Assembly (NCBI RefSeq): GCF_005080685.1
Contig: NZ_CP039371.1
Span: 1,674,001 to 1,738,000, forward strand
DNA: 64,000 nt
Source of the DNA: Pseudomonas putida
GTDB taxonomy: Bacteria > Pseudomonadota > Gammaproteobacteria > Pseudomonadales > Pseudomonadaceae
Direction of reading: 5' to 3'
In this document: positions 63,584 to 64,000 of the stretch, piece by piece
Numbering within the stretch: position 1 is the first letter of the stretch
Layout: the number at the start of each line of letters is the position of its first letter
Translations under genes and position numbers: made by a program
Notes under the pieces: generated by a model
Seen by the model: only the letters and a program-made list of their open reading frames with translations
What the model was told of the DNA's origin: nothing
Databases searched by the model: none

Positions 63584-64000
63584 TTATCAACTGCTGATCT
63601 TCGATTGGGACGGCACCCTGGCTGATTCCATCGGCCGTATCGTCGAGGCGATGAGTGTCGCCGCCGAGCGTGCCGGCGAGGCGCCAAGCCAGGAAAACGC
63701 CATCAAGGGCATCATCGGCCTGGCGCTGGATGACGCCATCTCGGTCCTGTATCCGCACCTCGATGCGCACCAGGTCGCGGTGTTCCGTCAGCACTACGCC
63801 GATGTCTACGTGGCCCTCGATCAGCAGCCGTCGCCGCTGTTCGATGGCGTGGCCGAGACGCTCGAGGCTTTTCGCGTCGAGGGCTACCGCATGGCGGTCG
63901 CCACCGGCAAGGCGCGCCGTGGCCTGGATCGGGTGCTCAAGGCGCATGGCTGGGAGCGCTACTTCGACATCACCCGTGCCGCCGACGAGACCCGTGGCAA
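63573..64000 (+). CDS. HAD-family phosphatase (Gph-like), cut by window end
   Basis: It starts with GTG at 63573 inside the end of rluC: (M)[23 protein letters not shown] motif I DWDGT (nucleophile Asp and acid/base Asp) is at residues 11-15, the cap domain follows ([20 protein letters not shown]), and motif II is [15 protein letters not shown]. 142 codons are in the window; motifs III and IV lie beyond the edge. Similarity is to phosphoglycolate phosphatase-like enzymes, but the substrate is open. Its position after rluC is the usual one in Pseudomonas. Confidence 0.9.
   Translation, partial: MRPDYQLLIFDWDGTLADSIGRIVEAMSVAAERAGEAPSQENAIKGIIGLALDDAISVLYPHLDAHQVAVFRQHYADVYVALDQQPSPLFDGVAETLEAFRVEGYRMAVATGKARRGLDRVLKAHGWERYFDITRAADETRG

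Overview
The window is a chromosomal stretch of a fluorescent Pseudomonas, almost certainly of the P. putida group. Gene content, high-GC coding, frequent 'gtgggagcgggcttg'-type REP pairs and gene order that I recall from P. aeruginosa (deaD / tpm / htpX / aminotransferase / msrB / gpx / SagS-type hybrid kinase / tRNA-Glu-tRNA-Gly / fadE / GST / ABC transporter, then comEC-exbBD-lpxK-kdsB-murB-rne-rluC) all agree. No database search was possible; names rest on motifs and family knowledge.

Layout. 1-16 kb is core genome: class II DAHP synthase, a spermidine-synthase-like protein, the DEAD-box RNA helicase deaD with a structured leader, an extradiol-type dioxygenase, tpm, htpX, an AlaA-type aminotransferase, msrB-gpx, a SagS-like hybrid kinase, a DUF815 ATPase and free-methionine-sulfoxide reductase. 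Between deaD and the dioxygenase is a tandem array (4914-6302) of nearly four copies of a 357-359 bp unit fusing the two gene ends. 16.4-17 kb is a five-gene tRNA-Glu/tRNA-Gly array.

17-44.5 kb is an accessory island. A chaperone-usher fimbrial operon (pilin, chaperone, second pilin // usher, adhesin, all on the minus strand) is split in two by about 17.5 kb carrying two Rhs/YD-repeat (TccC-like) proteins, a small secreted protein, a 610-aa protein of unknown function and two large proteins whose N-termini resemble the clostridial P-47/TULIP family. Past the first pilin come a relative of the P47-like proteins and two orphan Rhs tip genes, placed between a PA2817-type gene and fadE. One Rhs body gene ends, with its own terminator, just where an orphan tip begins. 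Two genes of the island carry single-base frameshifts. Five sequences of lux-box type (ACCTG-N10-CAGGT and close variants) lie in the three intergenic regions that start the four non-fimbrial transcription units of the island. This suggests a LuxR-family-controlled, secreted or contact-delivered toxin-like system, which I consider the most interesting part of the window.

44.5-64 kb returns to core genome: fadE, a GST, a two-gene ABC exporter, a DUF2062 protein, comEC, exbB-exbD-lpxK-ycaR-kdsB-ptp-murB as one tightly overlapping run, a large structured inverted repeat, RNase E with an 18-bp coding repeat array and a very long leader, rluC and the start of a HAD phosphatase.
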